64,000 nt of DNA from Anolis sagrei (taxonomy: Eukaryota; Chordata; Lepidosauria; Squamata; Anolidae). A program made the position numbers and the translations under genes. Below, one piece after another: positions 54,541-64,000 of the stretch. Positions within the stretch are counted from its first letter, which is position 1. Every line of letters starts with the position of its first letter. A model generated the notes under the pieces. That model did no database searches. It saw only the letters and a program-made list of their open reading frames with translations, and had not been told where the DNA came from. The stretch spans positions 20,617,375 through 20,681,374 of the forward strand of contig NC_090034.1 of the NCBI RefSeq assembly GCF_037176765.1, written 5' to 3'.

Positions 54541-55795
54541 TGGCTATTATTAACACAACAAGATGATTCCACAGCAAACAAGATCACTCTGCTGGCTGTT
54601 GTATTGGATCACATGTCAGACCCTTCCCAAGTGTCTTGGACTGTGTGATGTATCAGCGAATAATGCGTGCAGATCCAAGTAGAGTAGCCTTTTGCAGCTG
54701 ACAGATGGCAATTTTGTCAGTGCCTATTGTGTTTAAGTGCAGGCCAAGGTCTTTAGGCACTGCACCCAGTGTGCCGATCTCCACTGGGACCACCTTGACT
54801 GGCTTGTGCCAAAGTCTTTGCAGTTCAATCTTTAAATCCTTATATCATGTCAGCTTTTCCAGTTGTTTCTCTTCAATTTTGCTGTCACCTGGGATTGCAA
54901 CATCTTTGTTTATTAATATGATCGTGAGATCAGGAGTATTGTGCTCCAAAACTTAGAAGTCCCAGTGTAGTTTGACGTGTTCATTTTCTGTAACCTTTTC
55001 AGGCTTATGATCCCACCAGTTCTTTGTCACAAGCATTTGTATTTGTGGCACAAGTTCCAATGGATCATTTGAGCAACGGTGTTGCACCTCTGCTTGTACT
55101 CCGTTTGCGCGATCTTCTTGCAGCAGCTGAGGACGTGATCTATCGTTTCATCTGCTTCCTTGCACTTGGGATCTGTCGTTGACTTTTCAATTCTGGCTTT
55201 GATGGCATTTGTTCTAATGGCTTGTTCTTGGGCTGCCAGAATCAGGCCCTCCGTCTCCTTTTTCAAAGTTCCATTTGTGAGCCACATCCATGTTTTTTCT
55301 TTGACAATTTGGCTCTCAATTTTTCCCAGGACCTGTCCATGGAGAGCCTTCTTTTGCCAGTTTTCTTTTCTGCTCTGCATTGTATTTTTACGGTATTCCC
55401 TCTTTGTCTTTTGCACTTTAAGCAGTTTACTACTATTAATTTCCCTTAATGTTGGTTCTTGACGGCCTTTCACATAATCTGCTAGTGCATTTTCTCTTCT
55501 TCTACCATTTGTTTTACTTGCAGAAGCCCTCTGCTTCCTGATTTTCTGGGCAGGCAGAGTCTGTCGACATCACTCCGTGGGTGTCATGAGTAGTGGATTG
55601 TCATAAGTTTTCTTGTTTTTTTGTCCAGATAATCCAGATCTGCTTCTGTCCAGTTCACAATTCCAGCAGTGTATCTGATGATGGGGATGGCCCAGGTGTT
55701 GATAGCCTTGATCATATTTCCGCCATTTAATTAGCTCGTCAAAATCTTTCTGACCCTTTGGACACATTCTTTGCCCTTTGGACATATTCTTTGCT
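54541..55795 (-). mobile_element. R4-clade LINE, 3' part
   Basis: The longest R4 copy here. Minus strand encodes part of the RT thumb (AIPIIRYTAGIVNWTEADLD), a Cys/His region (KCKEADETIDHVLSCCKKIA), the restriction-like endonuclease core (..PDLTIILINKDVAIPGD.., PD...D) and the tail KVVPVEIGTLGAVPKDLGLH. Frames are shifted in places. It abuts the BovB end at 55797. Confidence 0.75.
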
Positions 55796-55796
55796 T

Positions 55797-56097
55797 GTTG
55801 TTGTTTATTTGTTCAGTTGCTTCCGATTCTTTATGACCTCATGGACCAGCCCATGCCGGAGCTCCCTGTCAGCCGTCACCACCCCCAGTTCCTTCAGAGT
55901 CAAGCCAGTCACTTCAAGGATACCATCCATCCATCTTGCCCTTGGTCGGCCCCTCTTCCTTTTGACTTCCATTTTCCCAAACATCATTGCCTTCTCTAAG
56001 ATTTCCTGTCTTCTCATGATGTGGCCAAAGTACTTCATCTTTGCCTCTAATATCCTTCCCTCCAATGAGCAGTTGGGCTTTATTTCCCGAAGTATGG
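55797..56097 (-). mobile_element. BovB (RTE) LINE 3' end, second copy
   Basis: Minus strand MEGRILEAKMKYFGHIMRRQ and KRKRGRPRARWMDGILEVTG as at 37855-38157, similar length and truncation point. Confidence 0.9.
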
Positions 56098-56138
56098 ACT
56101 TTATACTTATAATTCTTTTCTTATATAATTATAATTCT

Positions 56139-56156
56139 TTGCTTCTTCTTCTTCTT

Positions 56157-56187
<31 letters not shown>

Positions 56188-56280
56188 TTATTATTATTAT
56201 TATTATAAGAAGATAAGCAACAAGATTAGTGCACAGCAAACGAGCACTATGTTGGCTGTTGATCTTGTTTGCTGTGTACT
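56139..56280. repeat. (TTC)n(TTA)n microsatellite and R4 end
   Basis: Compound microsatellite at 56139-56206, followed by a short inverted R4 3' piece (AACAAGATTAGTGCACAGCA / TTGTTTGCTGTGTACTAAT). Confidence 0.7.
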
Positions 56281-56599
56281 AATATTATTATTGAATCCTA
56301 AAATTGGAAGGGACCCCAAAGGCCATCCAGTCCAAGTCCCTTCTGCACCATCAAAGCACCCCCAACAGATGGCCATCCAGACTCTGCTTAGAAACCTCCA
56401 GGGAAGGAAGGAAAATGTCTTTGAATGGAGACCTGTCACATAGAGATGAATGTCTCCAAGCCAATTGAGTAAAGACCTTGTCAAACTATGACTCCTGGAA
56501 TTCTATAGCTTAAAGTGGTGTCAATCTATATTCATTCAACAATGTTGATGCAGCCAAAGAAGACAAAGGACTTTGTAAAACTACAACTCCCAGGATTTC

Positions 56600-57610
56600 C
56601 ATAGCGCTGAACCATGGCTGTTGTTATTGTCATTAACTAGCTCATTCGTGTCCACATGAATAAATACAATACGTATTACAACAACATAATGAAATGCTAT
56701 AAAGCAGGCTGTTAGGAATTGTGGGAGTTGAAGTTCCAAACACCTGGAGGGCTGAAGCTTGCCCATGCCTGCTATAAAATAATGTCTTGTCTATTAAAAG
56801 TACCATTGAAGATAAAGTACTGCAGAACGGCACCCATTCTGCAATGGAGATGCTTCCTAAATGAAGTCAATCGATACTCTTTGAGTAGCATTTCGGTAAA
56901 AGACACATATTTCCGTATTGGATTTCCTGATGTTTGACCCGGGAAGTCACAGGTTTTTGGTGCTATTTTGGAAACTTGGTGATGCTAGGCAACAGAACCC
57001 TATACACACCTTGACATTGGGGAATTTTAGTGTTTTACAGGAAAGTGACAAAGCAGGTAAGTATCTAAAAAGTGATGGCTCACCTGCCCCCGCCCCAGTT
57101 CCGGCTCCACCTGAAGCAGGTTGGGAAAGGCCCCTGGGGATAAGATCAGGACTGTCCAGCCAGGACCAGTTCTTTTGCATTGCTTCCTCCACTTCACCTG
57201 CCGAAGGTGGGCATCACAGGTAAGAACCTATTAGCTCTCTTCAAAGCTCTGACCATGCATCTTTTGCACCCTCTACTCTTCTCCATTCCTTTTTTTTCTA
57301 TTTGTGCCAAAAAAACCTTTTGAGATTGGAAGCTCCTTGGGGCAGAGACCACATTTTTGGAAACTCTTACGAAGTTCCGAACTCAATGGCTCAGGAATAA
57401 TCTCACTGGGGTAAACGAAGAGCGGTCTTCCAAACATGCTGCCCAGCATTTTCTTATGATTGACTGTACTATATGGGGTTGCTGGTCTCAATGACTAATA
57501 CTAAAATTCCCAGTCTTCCCTACACCATTATATGGGGCTGATGGGAGGTATAGCTGATTTGCTTCACTTCTATCTCTCCTCAACTTCTCTTCCAATTCCT
57601 TTGCTTTTTA
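56600..57610. other. Mostly unassigned upstream region
   Basis: A hairpin MITE arm lies at 56708-56775 (TAGGAATTGTGGGAGTTGAA..). A TTTTACAG / AAAGCAGGTAAGTA pair near 57035-57062 could bound a tiny untranslated exon, but support is weak. Nothing else recognised. Confidence 0.35.
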
Positions 57611-57614
57611 TTGC

Positions 57615-57832
57615 GCCGCCTGGACTGCTGACCAAAAGGTTGGCAGTCCGAATCAGGGGAGTGGGGTGAGCTCCTGTCTGTCAGCTCCAGCTTCTCATGT
57701 GGGGACACGAGAGAAGCCTCCCACAGGCTGGTAAAACATCTGGATGTCCTTGGGCAATGTACTTGCAGACAGCAAATTCTCTCATACCAGAAGCAACTTG
57801 CAGTTTCTCAAGTCACTCCTGACACGAAAAAA
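57615..57832 (+). mobile_element. tRNA-derived SINE with LINE-like tail
   Basis: Head fragment GGTTGGCAGTCCGAATCAGG (B box), body GCTTCTCATGTGGGGACACG..CCACAGGCTGGTAAAACATC..CAAATTCTCTCATACCAGAA, and tail TCTCAAGTCACTCCTGACAC GAAAAAAT. The CTGACACGA end matches the 3' end of the jockey-like LINE at 44040. Confidence 0.75.
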
Positions 57833-58059
57833 TAATTCCGATCTCCATTTGAGATTGGAAGCAGCTCAATATAACTCTGGAATCATAAAGCACAACAGTA
57901 TGAGATAGAGGATGGCATTGTATACTTATTGGAACATTTGAACTATATATATATATCCATATCCCCTATTTAAATTAGTCTGTTGTCTTGTACCTATCTT
58001 ATACTGCTCTTGCCATCGTGTGCCTTTCATTTGTTTCCAACTTTATTGCAAACTTAGTG

Positions 58060-58180
58060 TAGGACATTCCTTGAATGGTTGCTGTGCATTTTTCGGGCTG
58101 TATGGCCATGTTCCATAGGTCCGAAAAATGCACAGCAACCCAGGGATTCCAGCCATGAAAGCCTTCGACAACACATTCCT
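58060..58180. mobile_element. Short hAT-like palindromic MITE
   Basis: GCTGTGCATTTTTCGGGCTGTATGGCCATGTTCC then GGTCCGAAAAATGCACAGC..ATGAAAGCCTTCGACAACAC: a compact internal-deletion form of the 9735-10372 family. Confidence 0.75.
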
Positions 58181-58442
58181 TGAATGGATTTGTTCCAAAC
58201 AGGTTGGCTGACACCACCTGCCTCTGAGGCTGAGAGAGTGTGACTTGCCCAAAAGTTGTTGTTGTTGATTTGTTGTTGGCCTTGGAGTCATTTCTGACTT
58301 ACAGCAATCCAAAGATCACAGCAACCCAACAGCAATACCTTGGGTGAATTGATCGAAAGTGATCGAAATGGGAGAATGAATGGATTAATCTATAATCAAT
58401 CACAGTTTGGGGTATGCAATTGATTTCTTTTTCCAGATCTCC

Positions 58443-58497
58443 ATGGCATTCCTGCATCAGGTTTCGATTCTACTCTTCGCATTCGGCCTTTACTTGG
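58443..58497 (+). CDS. Mesothelin-like gene, exon with start codon
   Basis: Signal peptide exon, 18 codons plus one base; ATG in CTCCATGG; donor GTGAGT. Confidence 0.7.
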
Positions 58498-61400
58498 GTG
58501 AGTCACTCGATCTCTTTCTCCTCCATTATGCATTTCTGCCCTTCATAATCTTCCTTTAGAAAGCATTGGTTGATAGTTGAAGCTAAAAGGCCTTATTGCC
58601 TTATTGCATCTCATTTAAACTGGATGGGTCTCCTCTGGAGCAAGTAGCTATGATATTTTTTAACATAATGGGCCTTGAAGCCAACCAAGGGTGCATCTAC
58701 ACTGGAGAATGAATGCAGATCGACACCACTTGAACTGCTGTGACTCGATTCTATAGGATCCTGGCATATGTAGTTTCCCAAGGTCTGTATATTTATCTGG
58801 GTGCATCTATACTGTAGAACAAATGTAGGCTGATACCATTTTCACTGCCATGGCTCAAATGCCATTGAATCTTGGGAGATGTAGTTTTGCAAGGCCTTTA
58901 ACCTTATGAATGCAGTTTGGCCCCCACTTTAACTGCCATGGTTCAAGCTATGGAATCTTGGGATGTGTAGTTTGGCAAGGCATCAAAACTCTTTGGCAGA
59001 TGAAGACGTTGGGAAATGACAACTCCCAGGATTTAGTGTCATTGAGCCATGGCAATGAAAATAGTGTCAACCTGCAGTCATTCTACAGCATAGATGCACC
59101 CAGAGAATGATATGGACCTTGGAAAACTACAACTCCCAGAATCCTGTCGCATTGAGCCATGGCAGTTAAAGTGGCATCAAACAGAATTCATTCTACAGTA
59201 TAGATGCACCTAGATAATGAAATGGACCTTGGGAAACTACAACTCCTGGGATCCCATCAAATTGAGCCATGGTGGTGAAAATGGTTTCAACCTGCATTCA
59301 TTCCACAGGGTAGATGCGCCCAGAGAATACTATTGACCATGGGAAACTACAACTCCCACCATCTCATTGCATTGAGCCATGGCAGTGAAAGAGTTGTCAA
59401 ACTGCATTTATTCCACAGTGTAGATGCATCCTGTTCAGGAAAATACTTTTTTCTGCTCAAAATGACTATATGCGAATATTGCATAGATTAAATCTCAAAC
59501 TATAATAAATGTACTTTGCAAACTGTGTTGTTTTTTGAAGACTTTGGTTACAATAATGTCAGAAATCGCCATTTGTTGCTTTCCCTGGAAATAAAGGAAT
59601 CAAGGAGTGAGGAATGTGACCTCCAAATTTTGCAAAGGGAGACATTTGGTCACTAATTTCCAAAATACAAATGCAGGTTCATCTCTTTATGGTTTTCCAT
59701 GTTGCTCTTTCCTTTGTTGGAACCCCTTCCTAAAACTGTGTCATCTTTGCTTTTTTCCTCCAGGGTTTTCCCTAAACGTTACAGGAGCTGTGTCCGTAAG
59801 TAACATCCTCTTCCTTCTGCATCTACATTGTCAAATTAATGCAGTTTAACACCCCTTTGGCAGCCACAGCTCAAGGCAACAGAACCCTGGGAGCTGTAGT
59901 TTTGCAAGGTCTTAAGCCTCCCCTGCTAAACTGCAACTAATAGGATCACGTAGCCTTGAGCCGAGGCAATTCAAGTGGTGCCAAACCACGTTAATTCTGC
60001 AGTGTGGATGAATCCTTCAAGGAAGCAATGGAGTCTTTTGGAAACACTAGGCATAAGGAAGACGTGAGCTGCTTTCCCACCCATTAAAAATGCCCATAAA
60101 TTAAAACGTCAAGCTACATTCTCATCCCTCTGTACCCGAGCCTCTCCCTGAACAACATAGTTGACATTTTGAACTTAGATTCTCCATAGAATTTGCTTCA
60201 TGGCAAAGGAATGCTATGCCTTCTAATAAATGGTAAAACTAAACATTCATAGCCAAGCCAATCACAGTTTTTACATATCATTATCTACACAAACTGAAAA
60301 TGCTGAAAAATGGCAATGTAACTCTGCTTCTTTTTATTTTTCCTTCTAGTGCCCCGTAACCAGTATTAACGGTAGGCGACCATTACAATGTCCGATATAG
60401 TGCATTTTTTTCTGACACACACACACACACACACGTGTGTGTGTGTGTGTGTGTATACACTAGCTTGGGTACCTGGCATTACCCAGGTTATTTGAAAAAC
60501 AGTATTTATTTATCATGTCATCAGCAACCAGACATTGAAAAGGTTGATTGGTTGAAAAACAGTGCTTTAATTGTACAAAATGCATAATGTTGTGGGTGAA
60601 CTACAACTCACAACATGCCAGGTTTACCCTGAGAAACTCCAGCAGTACTTAAAGTTTCTTATGTTGGGCAAGTTTGCTCTAGATGCATCATGGGTAGAGT
60701 TTAGTCTGCTCTCTGGCTGTAGGGTAAACTACAACTCCCACTATGGTGAGTCGATCCCCTCAAACCCCTTCACCTGTAAGGAGTTCCGTGTGCCAAGTTT
60801 GGTCCAGGTCCATCATTGGTGGAAGTCACAGTTTCTCTGGTTGTGGGTGAACTACAACTCCCAGAAAGGAATATCCCCCCCCCCCCAAACACACACACAC
60901 CAAACCCCTTCAGTAATCAAATTTTGGCATATCAGGTCTGTGTGCCAAGTTTGGTCCACATCCATCGGTGTTTGGGTTCACAAAAGGTGAACTAGAACTC
61001 CCCCTAACTCAAAGACCTCCTGTATTTCTTGCTGGTCATGGGGGCTCTGTGTGCCAAGTTTGGTCCAAATCCATCTTTGATGGTGCTCATTGGTTGCAGG
61101 TGAACTACACATCTCATTACCTACAACTTCTATAAATAATGGTGAATTCTCCCCAAACCTTTCTAGGATGTTCAGTTGCTGATCAATTCCTCTGCTGTGT
61201 GGCATAGAAAAGAATAGGAAAGGGTGAAGGGAGAGGCAGTGGGTGGAGTCATGCAAATTCCACACCAACTGAGAAAGTAAGGAACACTGGGGTAAGAAAC
61301 ACATAAGACATAGGAAATGGTCCCTGTATGAAATCCTCACTTGGGTGGTGGGCAGTATGATGTTGATGGAGGACATTGGCAGGGCTCTTGGACATGTTCA

Positions 61401-63538
61401 CAGTGCTCGCTATAACCTGCAATGTCATTGGAGGGAGGGCCATTGGTGTCTCCTGCGTAGTGGGAGCTATAGCTGTTTGTAAAATTAGGAGCTCTTCTTT
61501 GTAAGTGGACAGCTCAGTCACATACACATAATCATATGTTCGCTTTTATTATGTGTATAGATAGATAGAAGATAGAAGATATATATATAGGAAAGAACTT
61601 CCAACTTAATGGCCCTTTTTTCTTTCCAACAGCGACTGAAGTTTGTGAAGAAGTGGGGAGGTATTTCTCAGAAATCATTGTGCTGTTATATGTTTTAACT
61701 ATCATCATGCCTTCACCTAAGTTAGACATTTTTGCCACCAAAAATCTATCTTTTTGATCTAGCTATCAAAATACAGTCTGCACTGTAGAATTAATGTACC
61801 ACTTTGCCACTGGAAGATCTATATATTATATAATTTATAGATAGATAGAATTATAAAATGTAATATAATATTATATATTGTATAATTTAGGCATATATGT
61901 GCATATAGAAGTATAAATTTTAATATATATAATGTACACCTATATATAATATTATATTTAATTATATATATACACATACACTTACTATATAACACACACA
62001 CACACACATATATACATATATATATACATATATATATACACATATATACACATATACAATATTATATTATATTATATTATATTATATTATATTATATTAT
62101 ATTATATTATATTATATTATATTGACCTACTGGCTGCACATGGAATCCTATATGGATCACACTTATGTGGAATTAAGGTAGACTTTGGGTGCATCTACAC
62201 TGCAGATTCAATGCGATTTCATACCACTTTAACTGTCATGGTTCAGTGCTATGGAATTCCTGGAATTTGTAGTTTTGCAAGGAAGGCATTTCATCTTCTC
62301 TTTCTGCCCAAGAATGCTGATGCCTCCCCAAACTACAACTCTCAGGATCCCATCACAGATTAATCAGGTTCAAACTGCATTCATTCTCCAGTGTAGATGC
62401 ACCCTTTTGTTCCATTGTGTGGCCTCATTGGCTTGACTTTGTGTCTGTCTGTCTGTCTGTCTGTCTCCTTGCAGCAACGATGTCAAAATATCGGCCAATC
62501 TCAGCTTCATGGTTTGCGACAATGTAAGTAAATGAGAAACAATGCATTTTCAGAGATCCGTTTGTGGGCAGGATTCTCAACACAACAACCCCATGATATA
62601 TTAATGGGGTTGGGCAACATACAGGCGGCTCTTTTCCAGTCCAAAATTCCGGAAAGTCCGCTTTTGCAAACAAGTTCTTCTGCAAAGTGTTGCATCATGG
62701 AGAGCGACACGTTTCCTTTACAAACTTTGAACGGATTTTGTACCCGTTGCCTTGGTCTTTAAACAAGACCAAGATTGGACTCTTATTGCCTAATTTGTGT
62801 TATCGCAATGGCGGAAATAATAGAAAAGACACTCCATAAATAAGGCATAGTGACCTATGACAGTCCTCAGGATTTGGACTATTTCAACCGTCCACATTTG
62901 CTGGAGTTAAGGGAATAAGGACCCCTGTGAAAGTGAGAAAACACAAATAAATAAATGGCTGGGTTTTTAAAAACTGGAGGGAGCACTTCTCTTTACACAT
63001 TTCCAGGTCTTCTAGCATTGCTCTGTCATTGAATTCCAGTGGAAGATGACCACAGAATTACATAGGCTGAATCTACGCTGCCATATAATATTTGATCTTT
63101 TATGAGCCCTCTGTAGCGCAGCGGGTTAAACCGCCAAGCTGCTGAACTTGCTGACTCTTTGTGTGTATATAGTTCCAAAACCTGAGCCAGGTGAACCGGA
63201 CTTTCATTGGGAGTGCCTTGGACTTTTCGCTGCGGAGGAAGGCGGACATCCCACTCGACGTGGTTCGGGTCCTGGTCAGCGAAGTGGATGCGGAGGAGCT
63301 GGAGGCAGCGCTGGAGAGCTTCAATACCAAGGTAGAAGCAAAACTGTTTGGAGGGAGCAGGTCTAGAAGAGCATGGGTGCATCTACACCAGGCATGGGCC
63401 AATTTCGGCCCTCCAGGTGTTTTGGACTTCAACTCCCACAATTCCTAACAGCCAATTGTGGGAGTTGAAGTCCAAAACACCTGGAGGGCCCATGTTTGCC
63501 CATACTTGAGCTACATATTTATAAGTCCAGTCTGAAGT

Positions 63539-63574
<36 letters not shown>

Positions 63575-64000
63575 GATTAATTATCAACCTCTTCTTGCAG
63601 CAACAAGGGTATGGAGTGTGTATATATGTGTGTATGTGTTTAAATACACACACAAACACATATATATCCATAAGCATATTTCTATATCCAAGACATTTTA
63701 ATATATTAATTTATATTCAGATGAAAACATTATCAAGGGAGCCAGAGTTGTATTTTAATTTGCTGGGAATCTCTTTTCGGGACAGTAATTACTCTCCTAA
63801 CTCTGGCTGCATCTATGGACATTGGATGCTTTTGCTTGATTCCAGACTTTCCTTTTCATTTGCCTACCACATTTGGCCGATAGCGATGTTCAGTATCTTC
63901 ATAAAGAGTCATCTCTCCTCCTTGTAGATTGTGAACTCTTCGCTCATTGCCTCCAACTGGAAAGTGGTCATCTTGAGAGCTTTATGGGAGGAGAGGCTGC
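58443..64000 (+). CDS. Secreted glycoprotein, probably mesothelin-like (partial)
   Basis: Seven exons join without phase conflict to 139 codons before the window ends: 58443-58497, 59764-59795, 60350-60371, 61633-61660, 62475-62523, 63173-63331 and 63928 onward. It starts MAFLHQVSILLFAFGLYLGF, a clear signal peptide. The mature part has five N-glycosylation sequons (NVT, NLS, NLS, NRT, NSS) and three early Cys. Exon 6 is a helical block (FIGSALDFSLRRKADIPLDV .. EELEAALESFNTK) of the Leu-rich type seen in mesothelin, stereocilin and otoancorin. The family name rests mainly on position: mammals have MSLN and MSLNL beyond RPUSD1. I could not match residues to a specific member, so another secreted protein is possible. 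Four very small exons (22-49 bases) open the gene. Confidence 0.6.
58689..59430. mobile_element. Cluster of palindromic MITE halves
   Basis: Six or more direct and inverted pieces of the GGTGCATCTACACTG palindrome, with five repeats of GAxAAxxACCTTGGGAAACTACAACTCCCA..CATTGAGCCATGGCAG..ATTCTACAG..TAGATGCACC about 115-125 bases apart at 58990-59430: a tandem array made from one MITE arm. Confidence 0.75.
59764..59795 (+). CDS. Mesothelin-like gene, exon 2
   Basis: 32 bases (GFSLNVTGAVS), acceptor TTTTTCCTCCAG, donor GTAAGT. Confidence 0.65.
59814..60015. mobile_element. Palindromic MITE copy
   Basis: Left TCTGCATCTACATTGTCAAA, right CGTTAATTCTGCAGTGTGGA, with GGGAGCTGTAGTTTTGCAAG between. It starts 18 bases after exon 2. 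Confidence 0.7.
60350..60371 (+). CDS. Mesothelin-like gene, exon 3 (22-base microexon)
   Basis: CPVTSIN(G) between TTTTTCCTTCTAG and GTAGGC. Confidence 0.55.
60414..60455. repeat. (AC)n(GT)n mirror-inverted microsatellite
   Basis: About 10 AC units directly followed by about 10 GT units, a self-complementary cruciform-prone run 43 bases after a microexon donor. Confidence 0.85.
60456..61560 (+). mobile_element. Non-autonomous element with CCAAGTTTGGTCCA modules
   Basis: Begins about ACTAGCTTGGGTACCTGGCATT and ends about TCGCTTTTATTATGTGTATAG. Inside are four direct modules GTGCCAAGTTTGGTCCAxxTCCATC..GGTGAACTACAACTCCC. Similar modules lie in the Helitron at 15986 and the hAT-like element at 38482. 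Superfamily not certain. Confidence 0.5.
61633..61660 (+). CDS. Mesothelin-like gene, exon 4
   Basis: 28 bases (ATEVCEEVG), acceptor TTTCCAACAG, donor GTATTT (weak). Confidence 0.5.
61800..62124. repeat. TA-rich simple sequence and (ATTAT)n
   Basis: ATATATA/CA runs to 62055, then about 13 ATTAT units (62056-62124). Confidence 0.85.
62188..62404. mobile_element. Palindromic MITE, well preserved
   Basis: GGGTGCATCTACACTGCAGA at the left and CTCCAGTGTAGATGCACCC at the right, with complementary ACTTTAACTGTCATGG / TAGTTTTGCAAGG arms. Confidence 0.8.
62475..62523 (+). CDS. Mesothelin-like gene, exon 5
   Basis: 49 bases encoding (S)NDVKISANLSFMVCDN; acceptor CTCCTTGCAG, donor GTAAGT. Confidence 0.65.
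63105..63156 (+). mobile_element. Truncated tRNA-derived SINE head
   Basis: GAGCCCTCTGTAGCGCAGCG GGTTAAACCGCC..GCTGAACTTGCTGAC, the A-box half of a SINE, ending about 16 bases before the exon 6 acceptor. Confidence 0.75.
63173..63331 (+). CDS. Mesothelin-like gene, exon 6
   Basis: 159 bases, 53 codons: FQNLSQVNRTFIGSALDFSL to ..EELEAALESFNTK; acceptor GTGTATATAG, donor GTAGAA. Confidence 0.75.
63386..63510. mobile_element. Hairpin MITE, near-perfect
   Basis: Two ~55-base arms (GGCCCTCCAGGTGTTTTGGA..CCACAATTCCTAACAGCC and AATTGTGGGAGTTGAAGTCC..CACCTGGAGGGCCC) fold back with almost no loop. Confidence 0.9.
63541..63574. repeat. (AAT)n microsatellite
   Basis: About 11 AAT units. Confidence 0.9.
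63928..64000 (+). CDS. Mesothelin-like gene, exon 7 (runs off the window)
   Basis: Acceptor CTCCTCCTTGTAG; encodes IVNSSLIASNWKVVILRALW and EERL, then the window ends. Confidence 0.65.
   Translation, partial: MVNSSLIASNWKVVILRALWEERL

Noticed and set aside
57040-57230. Possible extra upstream exon (101-codon frame from 56918)
   Set aside because: Weak acceptor, no conserved motif and no phase link to the signal-peptide exon.

Overview
The window looks like part of a squamate reptile (lizard) chromosome. Three host genes can be read as split exons with GT/AG junctions and consistent phase, in the conserved vertebrate order GNG13 - CHTF18 - RPUSD1, followed by a fourth gene at the position where mammals carry mesothelin family genes. 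The repeats also point to squamates: BovB ends, a tRNA-derived Sauria-type SINE, L2-, CR1- and R4-clade LINEs, a full-length L1, Helitrons and hAT-like MITEs. I cannot fix the species; an iguanian-type lizard is a guess.

Layout. 1-2380: AT-rich flank with an R4 3' end and a degenerate tandem array. 2435-4121 (+): GNG13, two coding exons. 5519-32695 (-): CHTF18, 22 coding exons of about 982 codons, converging on GNG13. Its intron 6 holds a full-length L1 (19674-25768) with both ORFs open and a perfect 17-bp target duplication; its intron 1 holds a 5'-truncated L2 with a 750-codon open RT frame. 32696-33132: short divergent promoter interval shared with RPUSD1. 33132-42729 (+): RPUSD1, one probable untranslated exon and five coding exons (300 codons), with introns full of satellites and nested elements. 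42730-58440: repeat-rich intergenic DNA with jockey-, RTE- and R4-type LINE fragments, a Sauria SINE, a GC-rich palindromic array and an unusual 24-bp minisatellite grown inside a MITE. 58443-64000 (+): first seven exons of a secreted, N-glycosylated protein, probably mesothelin-like, running off the window.

How the genes relate. The host genes are neighbours by ancient synteny, not an operon. CHTF18 is the large AAA+ subunit of the alternative clamp loader (CTF18-RFC), RPUSD1 a pseudouridine synthase-like enzyme and GNG13 a heterotrimeric G-protein gamma subunit. CHTF18 and RPUSD1 start head to head and probably share a promoter; a ZNF143/THAP11-type sequence (ACTACAACTCCCAGCATCC on the minus strand) lies just downstream of the probable RPUSD1 first exon.

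The most unusual signal is that this same word, ACTACAACTCCCA, recurs in several unrelated mobile-element families here, and in one MITE it has been amplified into about 39 tandem units (46470-47375). I saw no sign of a bacterial-type system, CRISPR array or other new multigene system. All family names come from reading motifs by eye.
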